64,000 bases of DNA, from the NCBI RefSeq assembly GCF_003633715.1, contig NZ_RBIE01000002.1:1-64000 (forward strand). The letters are read 5' to 3'. Numbering within the stretch: the stretch's first letter is position 1; the number at the start of each line of letters is the position of its first letter. Shown here one piece after another: positions 40,167 through 50,983 of the stretch. The position numbers were made by a program, and so were the translations under genes. The stretch comes from Thermovibrio guaymasensis. Lineage in GTDB: Bacteria; Aquificota; Aquificia; Desulfurobacteriales; Desulfurobacteriaceae. The notes below the pieces were generated by a model. The model saw only the letters and a program-made list of their open reading frames with translations, was not told the DNA's origin and searched no databases.

Positions 40167-41474
40167 ATGGAGTTTTACGATGTAGTAATCGTTGGAGGAG
40201 GACCTGCAGGGTTTAACGCTGCAAAAACAGTAAGGGGGCTCTACCCCGAAAAGGAACTTTTACTGATAAACGACAGGGAAGACCTGCAAATTCCCTGTTC
40301 AATTCCCTACGTAATCGGTGGAAAGGTCCCTTTAGAGAAGAACGTATATCCCCTTGAAAAGGTTAGGGAGTTCGGCAAGCTTCTAATTGATAGGGTAACA
40401 GCTGTTGAGCCTAGCTCCGGCACCATCTTTACTCCAAAAAAGAGGATAAGGTACGAAAAGCTCATCCTATCAACCGGCTGGCTACCAAGGAGGTTAAACG
40501 TACCCGGCTGCGACCTAAAAGGTATCTACTACATAGACACAACGACGCAGGGAGTTAGAAGGATAAAGGAAGAGGTTGAACGGGCAGAGAAAATTACACT
40601 TATTGGGGCTGGTTTTATCTCACTGGGTTTTGCAGACCAAATAAGCCAAAACTTTAAAGGAAAGGATATTTTTGTAATTGAGGCATCAAATCACATTGCT
40701 TCTGGAGTCTTTTCAGAGGAAACTGAGAGGGAGATAGAGGAAAAACTCAGGAAACAGGGAGTAAAGGTTCTAAAGAACCAAAAGGTGGAAGGGTTTAAAG
40801 GAAAGGAGAGAGTAGAGGAGGTCATCACTAAAGAGGGAAGCATTAAAACAGACCTGGTTTTAACCTTCATAGGGTTTATTCCAAATACAAAACTTGCAGT
40901 TGATGGAGGAATAAAGGTAGACAACCGTGGCTTTATAGAGGTTGACCATTTCCTAAGGACATCTGCAGATAACGTTTTAGCTGCTGGAAACTGCATATCC
41001 CACCTGTGCTCCATTGACGGGAAGAAAATCCCAGGAATGCTCGCCTCAGTCTCGGCAAGAGACGGAAGAATTGCTGCTATAAACCTTTTAGGCCCCCAAG
41101 TTAAGGATAGGGGAATAGTTCCATCGGGAATAACCGAAGTTGGCGGAGAGTTCTTTGGTTTCTCAGGTTACACTAAAGGAGAGTTTAAAGGGAACAAAGT
41201 AATTTCTACAGATGCTTATCCGGGGTCATTCCCTGGGTGTAATCCCTTAACCGTTAAGCTCTTCTTTAACGACAAGGGCGAGCTGGTAGGAGGGGAGTTT
41301 AAAGGAAAGAGCAGGAGCGTTTGGGCACTCGTTGAGGTCGTAAACAGGTTAATTGAGGAGAGGAAGAGGGCAGTTGAGATTGCAAGTCTCCTTAACTCAG
41401 CCTTTCCACCAACAACTCCACCGCCTCTACTCCAGCCTCTTCAGGAGGTAGCCTTAAAAGCACTTAGGAGTTGA
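40167..41474 (+). CDS. FAD/NAD(P)-dependent disulfide oxidoreductase, CoA-disulfide-reductase type
   Basis: A 435-residue flavoprotein with VIVGGGPAGFNAAK for FAD and ITLIGAGFISLGFADQ for NAD(P)H. The single redox Cys (Cys44 in PCSIPYVIGG) is in the position used by CoA-disulfide reductase, NADH oxidase and persulfide reductase. A third domain (about 330-435) is the dimer interface of that family. Disulfide, polysulfide or oxygen are possible substrates; a sulfur-reducing organism would suit polysulfide or CoA persulfide, but this is inference. Confidence 0.87.
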   Translation: MEFYDVVIVGGGPAGFNAAKTVRGLYPEKELLLINDREDLQIPCSIPYVIGGKVPLEKNVYPLEKVREFGKLLIDRVTAVEPSSGTIFTPKKRIRYEKLILSTGWLPRRLNVPGCDLKGIYYIDTTTQGVRRIKEEVERAEKITLIGAGFISLGFADQISQNFKGKDIFVIEASNHIASGVFSEETEREIEEKLRKQGVKVLKNQKVEGFKGKERVEEVITKEGSIKTDLVLTFIGFIPNTKLAVDGGIKVDNRGFIEVDHFLRTSADNVLAAGNCISHLCSIDGKKIPGMLASVSARDGRIAAINLLGPQVKDRGIVPSGITEVGGEFFGFSGYTKGEFKGNKVISTDAYPGSFPGCNPLTVKLFFNDKGELVGGEFKGKSRSVWALVEVVNRLIEERKRAVEIASLLNSAFPPTTPPPLLQPLQEVALKALRS

Positions 41475-41477
41475 ACT

Positions 41478-42347
41478 TTGAAAAAGGTTGCAGTAGTTGA
41501 TATAGGCTCAAACACTGTAAAACTGTTTGTCTACCAGGTTAAGGGTGAGAAAATTAAGAAAATCTACTCAGAGTCAATATACTTAAGGCTTCTAAACTTC
41601 GTAGAAGGGAAGAGACTAAAGAAGGAAGGAGTAGAGAAGTTAAGGCTCGTCCTTGAGAGTTTCAGGGAGAGCCTTAAGGAGGTAAAACCCGACTGCACCA
41701 TAGCCGTTGGTACTTACACCCTTAGGGTCATAGAGAACAGGAAGGAAGTTCTTGAGGCAATTGAAGACCTTTTTAAAGTGAAAGTTCTATCTGGGGAGGA
41801 AGAGGCCTACTACTCTGCTCTAGGAGCTCTCCTTGACGTAAAGCTGAAGGAAGGGCTTTTGTTTGACATCGGAGGTGGAAGTTTAGAGATCTGCGAAATT
41901 AAAGGGGGTAAGCCTAACTTCTGTAAGAGCTACCCCTTAGGAACCCTTGAGTTTAAAGAGGCTGTAAGGGAAGGGAGAGTTGAAGATCCTATCAGGATAA
42001 GGTGGAAAGTACGCCACTACGTTAACCCTTACGACTTTTCAATTTACGAGAGCGACAAGTTGGTAGGTGTAGGGGGAAGTATAAGGGCCCTTAAGAAAAT
42101 TTCGGGGAAAAAGAGGATAAAAAAGAAACAGCTCAAAGAAATTACAGGAAGGTTAACTAAGATGAGCCCTGAAGAGATATCCAAAGCCTTCGGAGTTTCA
42201 ATAAAGAGGGCCCAAACCGTTGCGGTTGCCTCAATTGTTGCTCTTGAGCTAATGGATATCTTTAAGTGTAAGGAACTGATAATTTCAAAGTACGGTTTAA
42301 GGGAAGGACTCGTCTACGAGACGGTAGTTCTAAAGGGGGAGTGCTAA
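41478..42347 (+). CDS. ppx: Ppx/GppA phosphatase (exopolyphosphatase)
   Basis: An ASKHA-fold phosphatase that removes phosphate from polyphosphate or pppGpp. The 289 residues include DIGSNTVKLFVYQ, GTYTLRVIENRKEV, GEEEAYYSALGAL and DIGGGSLEICE, the core N- and C-terminal ASKHA lobes, but no HD-type extension. The TTG start 41478 lies three bases after the preceding stop. The neighbour is ppk, so polyphosphate breakdown is the likely role. Confidence 0.9.
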   Translation: MKKVAVVDIGSNTVKLFVYQVKGEKIKKIYSESIYLRLLNFVEGKRLKKEGVEKLRLVLESFRESLKEVKPDCTIAVGTYTLRVIENRKEVLEAIEDLFKVKVLSGEEEAYYSALGALLDVKLKEGLLFDIGGGSLEICEIKGGKPNFCKSYPLGTLEFKEAVREGRVEDPIRIRWKVRHYVNPYDFSIYESDKLVGVGGSIRALKKISGKKRIKKKQLKEITGRLTKMSPEEISKAFGVSIKRAQTVAVASIVALELMDIFKCKELIISKYGLREGLVYETVVLKGEC

Positions 42348-42351
42348 AGGA

Positions 42352-44355
42352 ATGGGAGAAGGAAAGCCAAAGGTAGATTTAAAGTCCCCGAAACTTTACA
42401 TAAATAGGGAGCTCTCCTGGCTTGAGTTTAACAGGAGGGTCTTAGAGGAAGCTCAGGACAAAACGAACCCTCTACTAGAGAGGTTAAAGTTCATAGCAAT
42501 TTTCTTTACAAACCTTGACGAGTTCTTCATGATAAGAGTTGCAGGCCTTAAGAAAATGGTCTCCGCAGGAATAAACAAACCTTCCTTTGACGGTTTAACT
42601 CCAAAAGAGCAGCTGAAGAAAATTTCAAGGAAGACGAGGGAGCTCCTAAAGGAAACTGAAAAAACCTACAAGGAACTCTTAACCCTCTTAAAGAAAGAAG
42701 GTATTCACATCTACACTTATAGGGAGCTCCCATCCAGGTTAAAGAAGAAGGCAGATAAGTACTTTAAAGAGTTTATCTTCCCCGTTTTAACTCCTCTTGC
42801 AGTTGACTTAACCCATCCCTTTCCTCACCTTCCATCCCTCTCCTTCAACATAATAGTTGAAATGATAGGGGAGGAGCTCCGCTTTGGCCTCGTTCCAATA
42901 CCAAAAGTTCTCCCTCGCTTCGTTGAGCTTGAAGAGGGAAAGTTCGTCTACCTTGAGGAGGTAATCGTTAACCACCTTAAAGAGCTCTTCCCCCAACAGG
43001 AGATAAGGAGTTACGCCACCTTTAAAGTAACAAGAGATGCAGACATAGTAATCCAGGAAGACGAGGCTGACGACCTACTAGAGGCAATAGAGAAGGGGCT
43101 TAGGAACAGGAAATTTGGAGAGCCGGTTAGACTTGAAATAAACGGTGGTTCAGAGCTAACTATCTCCCTCTTAAAAGATGAACTTGAGTTGGGCGAAGAT
43201 GACATTTACAGGATGAGAATTCCCCTCAAGCTATCGGACCTCTGGAGCCTTTATAAACAGGTAGATAGGCCAGACCTTAAGTTTACCCCTTACGTCCCGT
43301 ACTACCCTCCTCAGTTTGAAGTTGAAGTATTCACGGCACTGAAGAACAGCAGTTCAATTCTCTTCCACCCTTACGAGTCCTTTGACCCAATAGTTGAGCT
43401 CATAGAAGAAGCTGCAGAAGACCCTAACGTCCTTGCAATAAAACAGACCCTATACAGGGTTGGAAGGAACTCCCCGATCGTTGAAGCCTTAAGTAAGGCA
43501 GCCCAAAAGGGCAAAGAGGTAACTGCAGTAGTTGAGCTAAAGGCCCGCTTTGACGAGGAGAGCAACATAGTTTGGGCAAGGAAACTTGAAGAGGACGGTG
43601 TACACGTAGTTTACGGAGTTCCCGGCCTTAAAACCCACGGAAAACTCCTAATGATAGTGAGGAAGGAAGAGGGAAAGATAAAGCGCTACGTTCACATAGG
43701 AACCGGCAACTACAACGTTGAAACGGCGAAGGTTTACTCGGACGTCAGCTACCTAACGAGCGATGAGACAATCGGAAGGGACGTTTCAAGGATATTCAAC
43801 GTTATAACAGGCTACTTCCACCCTCCAGAGCTTAAAAAGCTCTACATATCCCCCGTTAACCTGAAGGAGAAAGTCCTATCCTTGATTGAAAATGAGAGGG
43901 AGAGGATAGTTGCAAAGATGAACTCCCTAGTTGACCCTGAAGTAATTCAGGCCCTCTACAGGGCCTCTCAGAGGGGAGTAAAGGTAGAACTCTTAGTCAG
44001 GGGAATATGCTGTTTAAGGCCCGGAATTGAAGGAATAAGTGAAAACATAAAGGTTATAAGTATCGTCGGGAAATACCTTGAACATGCAAGGATATTCTTC
44101 TTCCAGGGCCAAGATGAAGTCTACATAAGCAGTGCAGACTGGATGCCCAGGAACTTCCACAGGAGGGTTGAAACCCTTACTCCTATTGAGGAACCAAAGT
44201 TGAAAGAGAAGCTTAAGGAAATTCTGGAAATCCAGTTAAAGGATACTGCAAAGGCCAGAATCCTTCAGCCAGACGGTACGTACACAAGGCCAAAGAAGAG
44301 GGACTTTAACTCACAGGAGTACTTTGAAAGATGGGTAAGAGAGTATTCATTGTAA
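42352..44355 (+). CDS. ppk: Polyphosphate kinase PPK1
   Basis: PPK1 makes polyphosphate from ATP. The 667 residues have the N-terminal domain (YINRELSWLEFNRRVLEEA), the head domain, and two PLD-like catalytic domains with active-site His in LKTHGKLLMIV and YVHIGTGNYNVETAKV. It follows ppx with 4 bp and overlaps sixA by 25 bp, so synthesis, breakdown and a phosphohistidine phosphatase are in one operon. Confidence 0.97.
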   Translation: MGEGKPKVDLKSPKLYINRELSWLEFNRRVLEEAQDKTNPLLERLKFIAIFFTNLDEFFMIRVAGLKKMVSAGINKPSFDGLTPKEQLKKISRKTRELLKETEKTYKELLTLLKKEGIHIYTYRELPSRLKKKADKYFKEFIFPVLTPLAVDLTHPFPHLPSLSFNIIVEMIGEELRFGLVPIPKVLPRFVELEEGKFVYLEEVIVNHLKELFPQQEIRSYATFKVTRDADIVIQEDEADDLLEAIEKGLRNRKFGEPVRLEINGGSELTISLLKDELELGEDDIYRMRIPLKLSDLWSLYKQVDRPDLKFTPYVPYYPPQFEVEVFTALKNSSSILFHPYESFDPIVELIEEAAEDPNVLAIKQTLYRVGRNSPIVEALSKAAQKGKEVTAVVELKARFDEESNIVWARKLEEDGVHVVYGVPGLKTHGKLLMIVRKEEGKIKRYVHIGTGNYNVETAKVYSDVSYLTSDETIGRDVSRIFNVITGYFHPPELKKLYISPVNLKEKVLSLIENERERIVAKMNSLVDPEVIQALYRASQRGVKVELLVRGICCLRPGIEGISENIKVISIVGKYLEHARIFFFQGQDEVYISSADWMPRNFHRRVETLTPIEEPKLKEKLKEILEIQLKDTAKARILQPDGTYTRPKKRDFNSQEYFERWVREYSL

Positions 44356-44804
44356 GACACGCTAAGGCTTTAAAGAGGGAAGAGTGGAAGGGTGATGACT
44401 GCAAAAGGCCCTTAACCAGAGAGGGTATTGAAGAGTTTAAGGCCTTTATTAAATGGCTTAAACCGATCTTCCCAAAGAAAGTTAAAGTCATCTCCTCTCC
44501 ATGTGAAAGGGCCCTAAAAACCGCCGAAATCATATCAGAGCTCTTGAATGTAAAAGTTAAGGTTGACGAAAGGCTAAAGCCTGATGCCGAACCTGATGAT
44601 TACCTATCTGTAATAAAGGAAAACAGGGGAAATTTAGCCTTAATAGGCCACGAGCCGGACATTTCGCTCTTTTTAAACTCAATTACCTGTATATCACCTG
44701 CAAAGCTTGCGTTTAAAAAGGGAGCAGTCGCAGAAGTAAGGAAGAAGGGAAGGGATTGGGAACTCTATTCAATCTTTAACCCAAAGAGCTTTTCTAGCTC
44801 TTAA
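44331..44804 (+). CDS. sixA: SixA-like histidine phosphatase
   Basis: A 157-residue histidine phosphatase with the catalytic motif VRHAKALKREEW at the N-terminus and IGHEPDIS in the second half, the RHG and GH signatures. SixA dephosphorylates His-phosphoproteins. The ATG 44331 start overlaps ppk by 25 bp; TTG or GTG alternatives nearby would not change the core. The gene's end overlaps the convergent ORF by 11 bp. The substrate is not evident. Confidence 0.88.
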   Translation: MGKRVFIVRHAKALKREEWKGDDCKRPLTREGIEEFKAFIKWLKPIFPKKVKVISSPCERALKTAEIISELLNVKVKVDERLKPDAEPDDYLSVIKENRGNLALIGHEPDISLFLNSITCISPAKLAFKKGAVAEVRKKGRDWELYSIFNPKSFSSS

Positions 44805-45135
44805 AAGAACTGAAAGAGCTAATCGTTTTCTCCGATAGGCTCTTATACCTCAAGCTCTTCACTTCCTCTATATACTTTCTATATATAGGATTTTCCTCAT
44901 CAAGCATTGATATAAAAACTAAATTTGAATAGTAAATCTCAATAGTATCAAGGAATGCAAGGAATCTCAAAGGATCAAGAGATATCAAAAATGCATAGTC
45001 TAAAACCTTCACGCTTCCTAGCTCTCCGTAAGTTTTTATATCCCCAGCATTCACCCCTACAATCTTATCTCCGTTGGCAAGGGATATTAAAATAGCCTTT
45101 GTCTTTCCAACCTCTTTGCTCTGATAACTACTCAT
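44794..45135 (-). CDS. Unknown protein, 113 residues
   Basis: I do not recognise this protein. It begins at ATG 45135 behind GGGGGAAG; the N-terminal part alternates short hydrophobic strands (TKAILISLANGDKIVGVNAG, residues 12-31) in a pattern that could form a small beta-barrel, and the rest is mixed helix with Tyr/Leu-rich segments and a Ser-rich end. The coding DNA is AT-richer than its neighbours with more ATA and TAT codons, a weak hint of transfer. It lies 57 bp from the TrmN6-like gene and converges with sixA. Confidence 0.65.
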   Translation of the reverse strand: MSSYQSKEVGKTKAILISLANGDKIVGVNAGDIKTYGELGSVKVLDYAFLISLDPLRFLAFLDTIEIYYSNLVFISMLDEENPIYRKYIEEVKSLRYKSLSEKTISSFSSFKS

Positions 45136-45192
45136 ACTTCCCCCTCTCCAAAGATGTTAAAAATTAAAGCTCTTACTTTAAATTTAGGAAAC

Positions 45193-45933
45193 CTAAAGGA
45201 AAGAGGAATACTTCCTTTCAACCTCTTCAGTGTAAACCCTCTTAACTGCGTCTTTATAAACGATCAAGGGAGGTCCAACGGTAATCCCTTTACCTCCTCC
45301 CTTTAAACACTCTAGAAGAAAGAGGTTGGCCTCCCTACCTTCTTCAGGATAGATGAAGCGAAGCCTCTTAGGTTCAAGGGAGTACTTCCTGCAGAGACAA
45401 AGTCCATCAACAAACCGAACTGTAGGCAAAAGAAGGTAAAACCTTCCCTTATTTTTAAGTAGGTAAGAGGCAGCCTTAATGAAGTCCTCAAGAGTTGCAA
45501 AGAGCTCCTGCCTTGCAACTGCCCTATGGCCTCCTTTTGATAGACTTCCCCTTCCAACCTCTACAAAGGGCGGATTTGAGACTGCAACGTCAAACTCACC
45601 TGAACGGAAGAGCTTCTTAACGTCTCTAACGTTAAGGTGAACGGCCTCAAACCTATCTGAAACTCCGTTAACTTCAGCGTTCCTCTTTGAGAGGTAAACG
45701 TTTTCCTCAAGGACGTCAATACCTACAGCAGTAAGGTTGGGGTATTTAAGGAGAAGGAGGATAGGTATAACCCCACACCCTGTTCCAAGGTCAACTAACC
45801 TCTCTTCCCCCTTAACCCTAACAAAATCTGCAAGGAGAAAGGTATCAGTTCCAAACCTAAAGCCGTCCTTAAACTGATAGAACTTGCACTTTTCCTTTAA
45901 AAAAGTAGATAGGTCAAGCTTATTCCTATCCAC
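45193..45933 (-). CDS. TrmN6-like methyltransferase (COG4123)
   Basis: A Rossmann-fold SAM methyltransferase of 246 residues, with motif I DLGTGCGVIPILLL and the catalytic NPPF (SNPPFVEVGRG) of enzymes that methylate exocyclic amines. FKDGFRFGTDTFLLADFV matches the tRNA1(Val) A37 N6-methyltransferase (YfiC/TrmN6) opening. tRNA is the probable substrate. The GTG start at 45933 overlaps the immunity-type gene by 8 bp, so all three minus-strand genes may be one transcript. Confidence 0.88.
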   Translation of the reverse strand: MDRNKLDLSTFLKEKCKFYQFKDGFRFGTDTFLLADFVRVKGEERLVDLGTGCGVIPILLLLKYPNLTAVGIDVLEENVYLSKRNAEVNGVSDRFEAVHLNVRDVKKLFRSGEFDVAVSNPPFVEVGRGSLSKGGHRAVARQELFATLEDFIKAASYLLKNKGRFYLLLPTVRFVDGLCLCRKYSLEPKRLRFIYPEEGREANLFLLECLKGGGKGITVGPPLIVYKDAVKRVYTEEVERKYSSFL

Positions 45934-46237
45934 AGAGCTTCCCTTTTATAGACAGGATGTACCTCTTAACCTGCCCCATCCACCTGAGAAAATCGTTGGT
46001 GTCGTCAAAGTAATAGTTTGCAACGTCACCCACAACGTGCTCAAAGTTTGCAGGATTGTTCTTTAAGAAATCTTCTATTTCCCTTATAAGTTCTTCAGCC
46101 TTTTCGCACTCTGTAACCTCTTCTCTTACTATATCCCAGTCAGATTTCCCCTCCTCTACACCGTAAGCAAAGGCTGCTAGGAGCGAATAGAGGTAAGGGT
46201 ACTTCTCCTCAAAAACCCTCTCCTTCTCGTAGTCCAC
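45926..46237 (-). CDS. Putative immunity protein (CdiI-like)
   Basis: An acidic cytoplasmic protein of 103 residues (23 Asp/Glu against 13 Lys/Arg by my count). Its pattern, EKYPYLYSLLAAFAYG..., a run of helices with charged faces and a terminal WMGQVKRYIL, resembles CdiI immunity families in which an FP-x-L-x-x-hydrophobic start precedes several helices and a terminal Trp-Leu helix. It begins at GTG 46237, ten bases after the toxin-like gene, behind GGAGG. No signal peptide, so it would act in the cytoplasm. The identity with CdiI is by pattern recognition and context. Confidence 0.7.
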   Translation of the reverse strand: MDYEKERVFEEKYPYLYSLLAAFAYGVEEGKSDWDIVREEVTECEKAEELIREIEDFLKNNPANFEHVVGDVANYYFDDTNDFLRWMGQVKRYILSIKGKLCG

Positions 46238-46247
46238 CTCATCCTCC

Positions 46248-46742
46248 CTACGAAGGATATGCAGTTAGAACTATAAAGCCGTAAGAATCATCCTTCTTTA
46301 ATATAACCCTAACTCTATGGGAAGTAATCTTTCTGAATTTATTCCTAGTCACTCTCTCTACCTTAATTCCTACAGGTTCAGAGCAACTGTAAGTCAAAAC
46401 CAGCTTGTCAGGAGAGTGTGGACTTTTCAACCAGGACACAATCTTATCCCTGTTAAAGTAAATAGCCCTTCTAACACACCTTTCAGCAGTGGCCAAATCG
46501 TAAAAGGAACTTGCCGCCCTTAACCTAGGCTCTTCCCTCAGCCTGTTTACCAGCCAACTGTAGTCCTTTCCAACGTGGCGGCGTATCGTGTGGCCCCCTA
46601 CCCTCTCGTAAAATTCAAGCCCCTTGTATCCAAGTTCAGTTAATACCTTAACTTCCGAACTTTCACCAGTTTTACTTTCCTCAAAACACCCTCCTATGAG
46701 AAGGAAAGGAATGAGAAGTAAGAAAACTAAAATTTTCTTCAC
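46248..46742 (-). CDS. Lipoprotein with bacterial RNase A-like toxin domain (CdiA-CT type)
   Basis: A 164-residue protein with a lipoprotein signal (MKKILVFLLLIPFLLIGGC, lipid on Cys19, residue +2 Phe, not Asp). After a short linker the rest (about 45-164) matches the RNase A-like domain of CDI toxins: GGHTIRRHVGKD, AASSFYDLATAE and the ending LTAYP. The domain was described for Yersinia CdiA-CT, with a catalytic His, an Arg 11 residues on, and a Thr-x-Tyr pair; His56, Arg67, Thr160 and Tyr162 would fit. It has two Cys (89, 120) and a net charge of about +10. GTG start at 46742 behind GGAGGAGGAT. The next gene is the putative immunity gene. Confidence 0.82.
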   Translation of the reverse strand: MKKILVFLLLIPFLLIGGCFEESKTGESSEVKVLTELGYKGLEFYERVGGHTIRRHVGKDYSWLVNRLREEPRLRAASSFYDLATAERCVRRAIYFNRDKIVSWLKSPHSPDKLVLTYSCSEPVGIKVERVTRNKFRKITSHRVRVILKKDDSYGFIVLTAYPS

Positions 46743-46753
46743 ATCCTCCTCCG

Positions 46754-46782
46754 TTGAAAGGATAAGGTTAAAAAACTATTTT
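46754..46782 (+). promoter_or_regulatory. Promoter of obg
   Basis: TTGAAA (46754-46759) and TATTTT (46777-46782) are 17 bp apart and point to obg, with transcription starting near 46789. It lies in the 69-bp gap between the divergent toxin gene and obg. I could not find an equally good promoter for the toxin gene on the other strand. Confidence 0.65.
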
Positions 46783-46784
46783 AA

Positions 46785-48878
<2,094 letters not shown>

Positions 48879-48882
<4 letters not shown>

Positions 48883-49706
48883 TCTGTAGAAGGTTTTTAA
48901 AGAGAAAGAGTTTCATAAACTACTTCTTCTTTGCCGTCTGCGATACCTTTGAAAGCGACTATCAGTTCTTTGCTGCCTCAATAGCCTACTACACCCTAAT
49001 GTCAATTATCCCCCTCTTCATCTTCCTATTCTTCCTTGGAATGGTGGTATTTCACGTTGACTTTAAAAACCTAATTCCAAAGGAGCTCTTTGAATCACCG
49101 CTAAAGCCGATTTTCCTTCAGATAGAAAAGGTTCTAGATAAGTCAGGAGTAATAAGCGGAACTGCAGCACTCGTCATGTTGTGGTTTTCAAGGGGAATCT
49201 TCCTCTCCCTTGAGCGTTCATTTTCTGAAATCCTCAAAGTTGAAAACCCGGCAGGTTTTATTTACAGACACACAGTAATAATCCTCTCTATCTTCCTCCT
49301 GTGGATCTTAATGTTCCTACTTTACATCGCCAAGTACGTCCTTGCCTTACTCCTTCCTCAGTTCCCGGAGCTCTCCTTCCTTTCTTCACTGTTAGTTCTC
49401 CTTCTGCTCTTCATAACCTTAGTTTTCGTCTACTATTTCCTCCTACCGGTTAGCATAGAGTTTCCTTTTATATTAAAGATTTCAGGAGTAATATTTTTTA
49501 TACTAATCCTGGTTGAAAAGGCCTTCATCTGGTTCGTCCTTAACGTTTCAAAAGTAAGTATCCTTTACGGTTCCTTTGCCGCCCTTATAATTTTCCTAAT
49601 GTGGATCTACTACTCGGCAACAGTAGTCCTGCTTGGAGCCGGAATAGTAAAGGGAAAACTAATCGCTGAGGGAGAAATAGGAAATGAGAATAATCAGCTC
49701 AGTTAA
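48879..49706 (+). CDS. YihY/BrkB-family membrane protein
   Basis: A 275-residue inner-membrane protein with about six hydrophobic helices. The opening [20 protein letters not shown] matches the YihY/BrkB (formerly 'RNase BN') family. These are not ribonucleases; the function is unknown, perhaps transport. The start ATG 48879 overlaps the proB stop by four bases. It ends in panC with a 23-bp overlap. Confidence 0.88.
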
Positions 49707-50541
49707 AGAGATGCAGGCAATAGGTGAAAGTTACAGGAAAATAGGGAGAGAAATAGGCTTTGTCCCAACAATGGGATACCTTCACGAAGGACACTTATCC
49801 CTTGTTAGAAGGGCTAGGAAGGAAAACGACATCGTCGTTGTGAGTATATTCGTTAACCCTACCCAGTTTGGACCGAACGAGGACTTTGAAAAGTATCCAA
49901 GGGATCTAGAAAAGGACTCTCGGCTCCTTGAGAGGGAAGGAGTTGACTACCTCTTCCACCCTTCCTCCGAGGAGATGTACCCTACAGGCTACTCAACCTT
50001 CGTTGAAGTTACAGGGTTAACAGAGGGACTGTGCGGAGCAAAGAGGCCGGGCCACTTTAGGGGAGTGGCAACGGTAGTAACAAAACTACTTAACATAGTC
50101 AGGCCTCACAGGGCCTACTTTGGAAAGAAGGACTTTCAGCAACTCCAGGTCATTAAGAGATTAGTCAGGGACTTAAACATACCTGTAGAGATAGTAGGCT
50201 GTCCGATAGTGAGGGAAGAGGACGGACTGGCCCTATCCTCAAGGAACACCTACCTCTCCCCTAAGGAAAGGGAAAGTGCCGTTGCACTATACAGAGGAAT
50301 TAAGCTGGCAAAGGAACTCTTTGAAAGAGGAGAAAGGAGAGCGGAAGAGATAAAGAGAGAAGTTGAAAAACTAATCTTTTCATACCCTCTAGTAAAGAAG
50401 ATAGATTACGTAGAAATAGTTGATTCGGAAACTTTAAAGCCAGTTAAAGAAGTTAAGGAAGGGGATACCATTGCTCTAGCGGTCTTTGTAGGGAATACAA
50501 GGCTAATAGACAACTACCAGTTTGGGCAAGATTTAGACTGA
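49684..50541 (+). CDS. panC: Pantothenate synthetase
   Basis: PanC joins pantoate and beta-alanine using ATP. The 285 residues have the class I-type HxGH motif in [16 protein letters not shown] and the [11 protein letters not shown] motif plus SSRNTYLS, all complete. It supplies pantothenate for CoA, consistent with coaE elsewhere in the window. ATG 49684 has AGGAA at the right spacing, within the YihY coding end. Confidence 0.96.
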   Translation: MRIISSVKEMQAIGESYRKIGREIGFVPTMGYLHEGHLSLVRRARKENDIVVVSIFVNPTQFGPNEDFEKYPRDLEKDSRLLEREGVDYLFHPSSEEMYPTGYSTFVEVTGLTEGLCGAKRPGHFRGVATVVTKLLNIVRPHRAYFGKKDFQQLQVIKRLVRDLNIPVEIVGCPIVREEDGLALSSRNTYLSPKERESAVALYRGIKLAKELFERGERRAEEIKREVEKLIFSYPLVKKIDYVEIVDSETLKPVKEVKEGDTIALAVFVGNTRLIDNYQFGQDLD

Positions 50542-50576
50542 TAAAATTTAAGAAAAGGACAAACGAGGAGGATGCC

Positions 50577-50978
50577 TTGGTCTACGAAATTACCCTAAAA
50601 ACTACAGGTAGAAACCAGTTTATTGACATTACAAGACAGGTTGAATCAATAGTTATACAGTCTGGGGTAAAGAGCGGTATATGCGTTATCTACGTTCCCC
50701 ACACAACTGCAGGAGTAACAATTAACGAAAACGCAGATCCAACGGTAAGGAAAGACATAATTAACTCTCTTGAAAAGTTAGTTCCATGGAGAGAGCCCTT
50801 CTACGAACACGCAGAAGGGAACTCTGCAGCCCACATAAAGTCAAGTCTAATAGGGTGTAACCAGACGGTAATAGTCCAAAATGGAAAGCTCCTTCTTGGA
50901 ACCTGGCAGGGCATATACTTCTGTGAGTTTGATGGACCAAGGACGAGAAGAGTCTTCGTTAAAGTAATTGAGGGATAA
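50577..50978 (+). CDS. YjbQ-family protein
   Basis: A 133-residue protein of the YjbQ/UPF0047 family. The features are FIDITRQVESIV, the conserved VIYVPHTTAGVTINEN and the HAEGNSAAHIKSSL segment with family His residues. One member has thiamine-phosphate-synthase-like activity; the true role is unclear. The TTG start (50577) is chosen for its GAGGAGG five bases upstream; an ATG at 50572 is out of frame. The rnpB gene converges just after it. Confidence 0.88.
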   Translation: MVYEITLKTTGRNQFIDITRQVESIVIQSGVKSGICVIYVPHTTAGVTINENADPTVRKDIINSLEKLVPWREPFYEHAEGNSAAHIKSSLIGCNQTVIVQNGKLLLGTWQGIYFCEFDGPRTRRVFVKVIEG

Positions 50979-50983
50979 TTTCT

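Noticed and set aside
44784-44802. Hairpin AAGAGCT...AGCTCTT at the sixA end
   Set aside because: AT-rich 7-bp stem without a T-run, spanning stop codons of two convergent genes; termination is not supported.
46248-46742. Reading the gene simply as an uncharacterised lipoprotein
   Set aside because: The part after the lipobox has the motif series of bacterial RNase A-like toxins and an adjacent acidic partner gene, so the plain label would miss the likely function.
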